Source of the DNA: Gp1-AA133 sp964641665 | GTDB taxonomy: Bacteria; Acidobacteriota; Terriglobia; Terriglobales; Acidobacteriaceae | Assembly: GCA_964641665.1 (NCBI GenBank) | Contig: CAZXKO010000031.1 | Span: 102,165-166,164 of the forward strand | DNA length: 64,000 nt | Direction of reading: 5' to 3' | Shown here: piece after piece, positions 62,858-64,000 of the stretch | Numbering within the stretch: position 1 is the stretch's first letter | How the letters are laid out: each line of letters starts with the position of its first letter | Program-made: the position numbers and the translations under genes | Notes under the pieces: model-generated | Told to the model about the DNA's origin: nothing | Database searches by the model: none | What the model saw: the letters and a program-made list of their open reading frames with translations, nothing else

Positions 62858-63433
62858 TTAAACGGCCCGCTTGTTCCAGCCGTGGAAGCGCGAGAAGTCA
62901 CCTGCGTTCCAAGCCTCGCGGAGTCCAGGAGTACTCAAGTCCCAGTCTGGGCGGATTTGGCTCGTGACGGTCCGCAGATCGTGCCAGAGGTCAACGACGG
63001 ATGGGCGTCCCCAGAACCAATAGCCGTTGTATATGCTGTGGATCACCAGGCCGGGTTTAAGCACGAGCGTGTGCGGAATCATGGGATTGTGCTCGGGGTC
63101 GGTGTACTCCCGGATGTCGAGGTCCTTCTGAACCTTCCGATCGGGGTCCGAGAGAAAGGTCCACTGAGCACCCACGGACGCGCGGAACTCCTGAAGGGTG
63201 TGGTGGTCATCAGTGGCAATCGTTGCTATTTGGGTGTACGCAACAGCAATCTTTGGGTAGAAAGCGGCTAGCTCCAAATGTTGCTGGTGCTCCTTTGGGC
63301 AGTAATGGCCGCGCGCAAGAGTGAGGATCAGCGGGTCAGAGCCCTGCAGTTCGCTGAGTCTGCGCGGTGTATTCGTGTGATCGGGCAGTTCGTAGTCGGA
63401 GAAGGTCCCACCGGGCACGATGTCAGGTCGCAT
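62858..63433 (-). CDS. Peroxiredoxin-like (AhpC/TSA) protein
   Basis: 191 residues from the ATG at 63433 with AAGGAG 9 nt upstream; a longer frame extends to 63682 but is not protein-like. Thioredoxin fold: GGTFSDYELPDHTNTPRRLSEL, then LTLARGHYCPKEHQQH, where Cys is the probable peroxidatic residue (in place of the usual TPxCT context), and AQWTFLSDPDRKVQKDL. A C-terminal extension ends in WNKRAV. No resolving Cys is obvious. It would reduce peroxides or act as a thiol oxidoreductase. Third gene from the right edge on the minus strand. Confidence 0.82.
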   Translation of the reverse strand: MRPDIVPGGTFSDYELPDHTNTPRRLSELQGSDPLILTLARGHYCPKEHQQHLELAAFYPKIAVAYTQIATIATDDHHTLQEFRASVGAQWTFLSDPDRKVQKDLDIREYTDPEHNPMIPHTLVLKPGLVIHSIYNGYWFWGRPSVVDLWHDLRTVTSQIRPDWDLSTPGLREAWNAGDFSRFHGWNKRAV

Positions 63434-63537
63434 TCTTGAACTCCTTGGATGAAGATCGGACTGCGTCTTATTTAGTACCGAACACCGCCCCTGGCTATTC
63501 CAACTTCTCGGAAGCTTGCTGTTTCCAGAGCGGGAGA

Positions 63538-63789
63538 CTATGACTCTACTGATGTCGGTGTCGTAAACTCCGTTCTCGGCGGCGAGCAAACCGATTCGAA
63601 CCATCGGCTGATGTAGACCTGAGCATGTGCCTCTCCACAGAAGTGACGGGCTCCAGGCGCGCCAGCAGCATTGGAATTCCACTTATGAACCGTGAGCTCT
63701 GCGTCACAGCATTGGATCACGAACCAGTGATCTGGATCATTTGTGATCCTGCCGCAAATCTCACAACGGTACTCTTGAATGGTTGTCAT
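63538..63789 (-). CDS. Small cysteine-rich, probably zinc-binding protein
   Basis: 83 residues from the ATG at 63789. YRCEICGRIT gives a CxxC, FVIQCCDAELTVHKW a Cys pair and a His, and ARHFCGEAHAQ another Cys-His set, suggesting a treble-clef or zinc-ribbon fold. No family recognised. The ATG overlaps the stop of the upstream cytidylate-kinase-like gene (ATGA), so they are co-translated. Confidence 0.65.
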   Translation of the reverse strand: MTTIQEYRCEICGRITNDPDHWFVIQCCDAELTVHKWNSNAAGAPGARHFCGEAHAQVYISRWFESVCSPPRTEFTTPTSVES

Positions 63790-63995
63790 GGAGTGCACCT
63801 TGTCTGATAAGTGTGGGCGAGACTTAGAATCATATTCGTAGTGCACTCGTCACCGATGGCTGTGTTCAGCATCGCGTGGTAAATGGGACGGTCCGGCCAG
63901 GCCACATTAAAGTACTTTTGAATAAAGTCAGCACGTTCTCGATCCACGCTATCGACGCGTTCTTCGGCATCGTTTTCGCTCTCGCCGCGGTTCAT
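63786..63995 (-). CDS. Cytidylate-kinase-like protein, C-terminal part (runs off the window)
   Basis: The last 69 residues of a gene that continues past base 64000; the ATG at 63995 is probably internal. RERADFIQKYFNVAWPDRPIYHAMLNTAIGD matches the C-terminal signature of the cytidylate-kinase-like family, with the basic lid followed by W-x-D-x-x-x-Y-x-x-x-x-N-T. Nucleotide phosphorylation is assumed from the family only. First of three minus-strand genes here. Confidence 0.7.
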   Translation of the reverse strand: MNRGESENDAEERVDSVDRERADFIQKYFNVAWPDRPIYHAMLNTAIGDECTTNMILSLAHTYQTRCTP

Positions 63996-64000
63996 GAGAC

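Noticed and set aside
1..64000. CRISPR arrays, rRNA genes, prophage structural genes, restriction or toxin-antitoxin systems
   Set aside because: No regular repeat-spacer pattern, no rRNA-like sequence and no such protein families found on reading both strands.

Overview
The window looks like chromosomal sequence from a heterotrophic soil-type Acidobacteriota, with high G+C and long shadow frames opposite the real genes. This is an inference. It rests on a HAF-repeat exported protein, a remnant of the Oar-like TonB receptors typical of that phylum, many Tat- and Sec-exported glycoside hydrolases, PQQ dehydrogenases paired with cytochromes c, secreted cupins, and small conserved proteins that I associate with Acidobacteria. 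No rRNA is present to confirm it.

0-16.4 kb: pectin, uronate and galactoside use. After the 3' end of an SDR come kdgK-eda (minus) and, divergently, uxaA, a GH27 alpha-galactosidase, a GH28 polygalacturonase, a glucosamine-6-phosphate-deaminase-like protein and an ACS-family transporter. A PQQ alcohol dehydrogenase lies opposite a dihaem cytochrome c and an SMP-30 lactonase. A GlcG/HbpS protein and a GH2 enzyme with a LacI-type operator follow.

16.4-22.1 kb: a small integrative element. A 54-bp perfect direct repeat of the 3' part of tRNA-Arg(TCG) marks both ends (16683-16736 and 21038-21091). Between them lie a frameshifted tyrosine integrase, a cyclic-nucleotide-binding protein, a PDZ fragment and the HAF-repeat protein. 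Decayed DUF2231 and cupredoxin genes flank the tRNA.

22.1-33.8 kb: a fucose/rhamnose-type dehydrogenase-lactonase pair, a cytochrome c-PQQ sugar dehydrogenase fusion, a secreted cupin, GH31, a LysR regulator, a UxaC-like isomerase, an FMN alpha-hydroxyacid oxidase, a second type of cupin and a truncated TonB-receptor start.

33.8-48.7 kb: kduI-MFS-kduD, a YiaK/Ldh_2 reductase, GH105, KdgD, further transporters, a broken GlcG, a second copy of each cupin type, and a compact MFS-OYE-DapA-like operon facing a Gfo/Idh/MocA gene. 48.8-53.9 kb: a broken TPR gene, a Tat-exported TIM-barrel isomerase, a Tat-exported Gfo/Idh/MocA protein and a LarA-family racemase. 54-58.6 kb: an RND efflux pair. 58.6-64 kb: small conserved proteins, a lone receiver domain, an IS1595 insertion, a 3' fragment of tRNA-Lys(CTT) that looks like a second integration scar, a peroxiredoxin and the end of a cytidylate-kinase-like gene.

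How it works together: GH28 and GH105 would release galacturonate and unsaturated uronate. UxaC and UxaA, or KduI and KduD, convert these to 2-keto-3-deoxygluconate, and KdgK plus Eda give pyruvate and glyceraldehyde-3-phosphate. KdgD offers an oxidative branch. The most interesting regulatory signal is a CTGAA-N7-TTCAG-like dyad followed by a T-run, placed 10-11 nt upstream of a -35 box in front of five separate units: kdgK-eda, uxaC, kduI-MFS-kduD, GH105-kdgD and one secreted cupin. It reads as an undescribed uronate-regulon activator site and draws an unannotated cupin family into the pathway.
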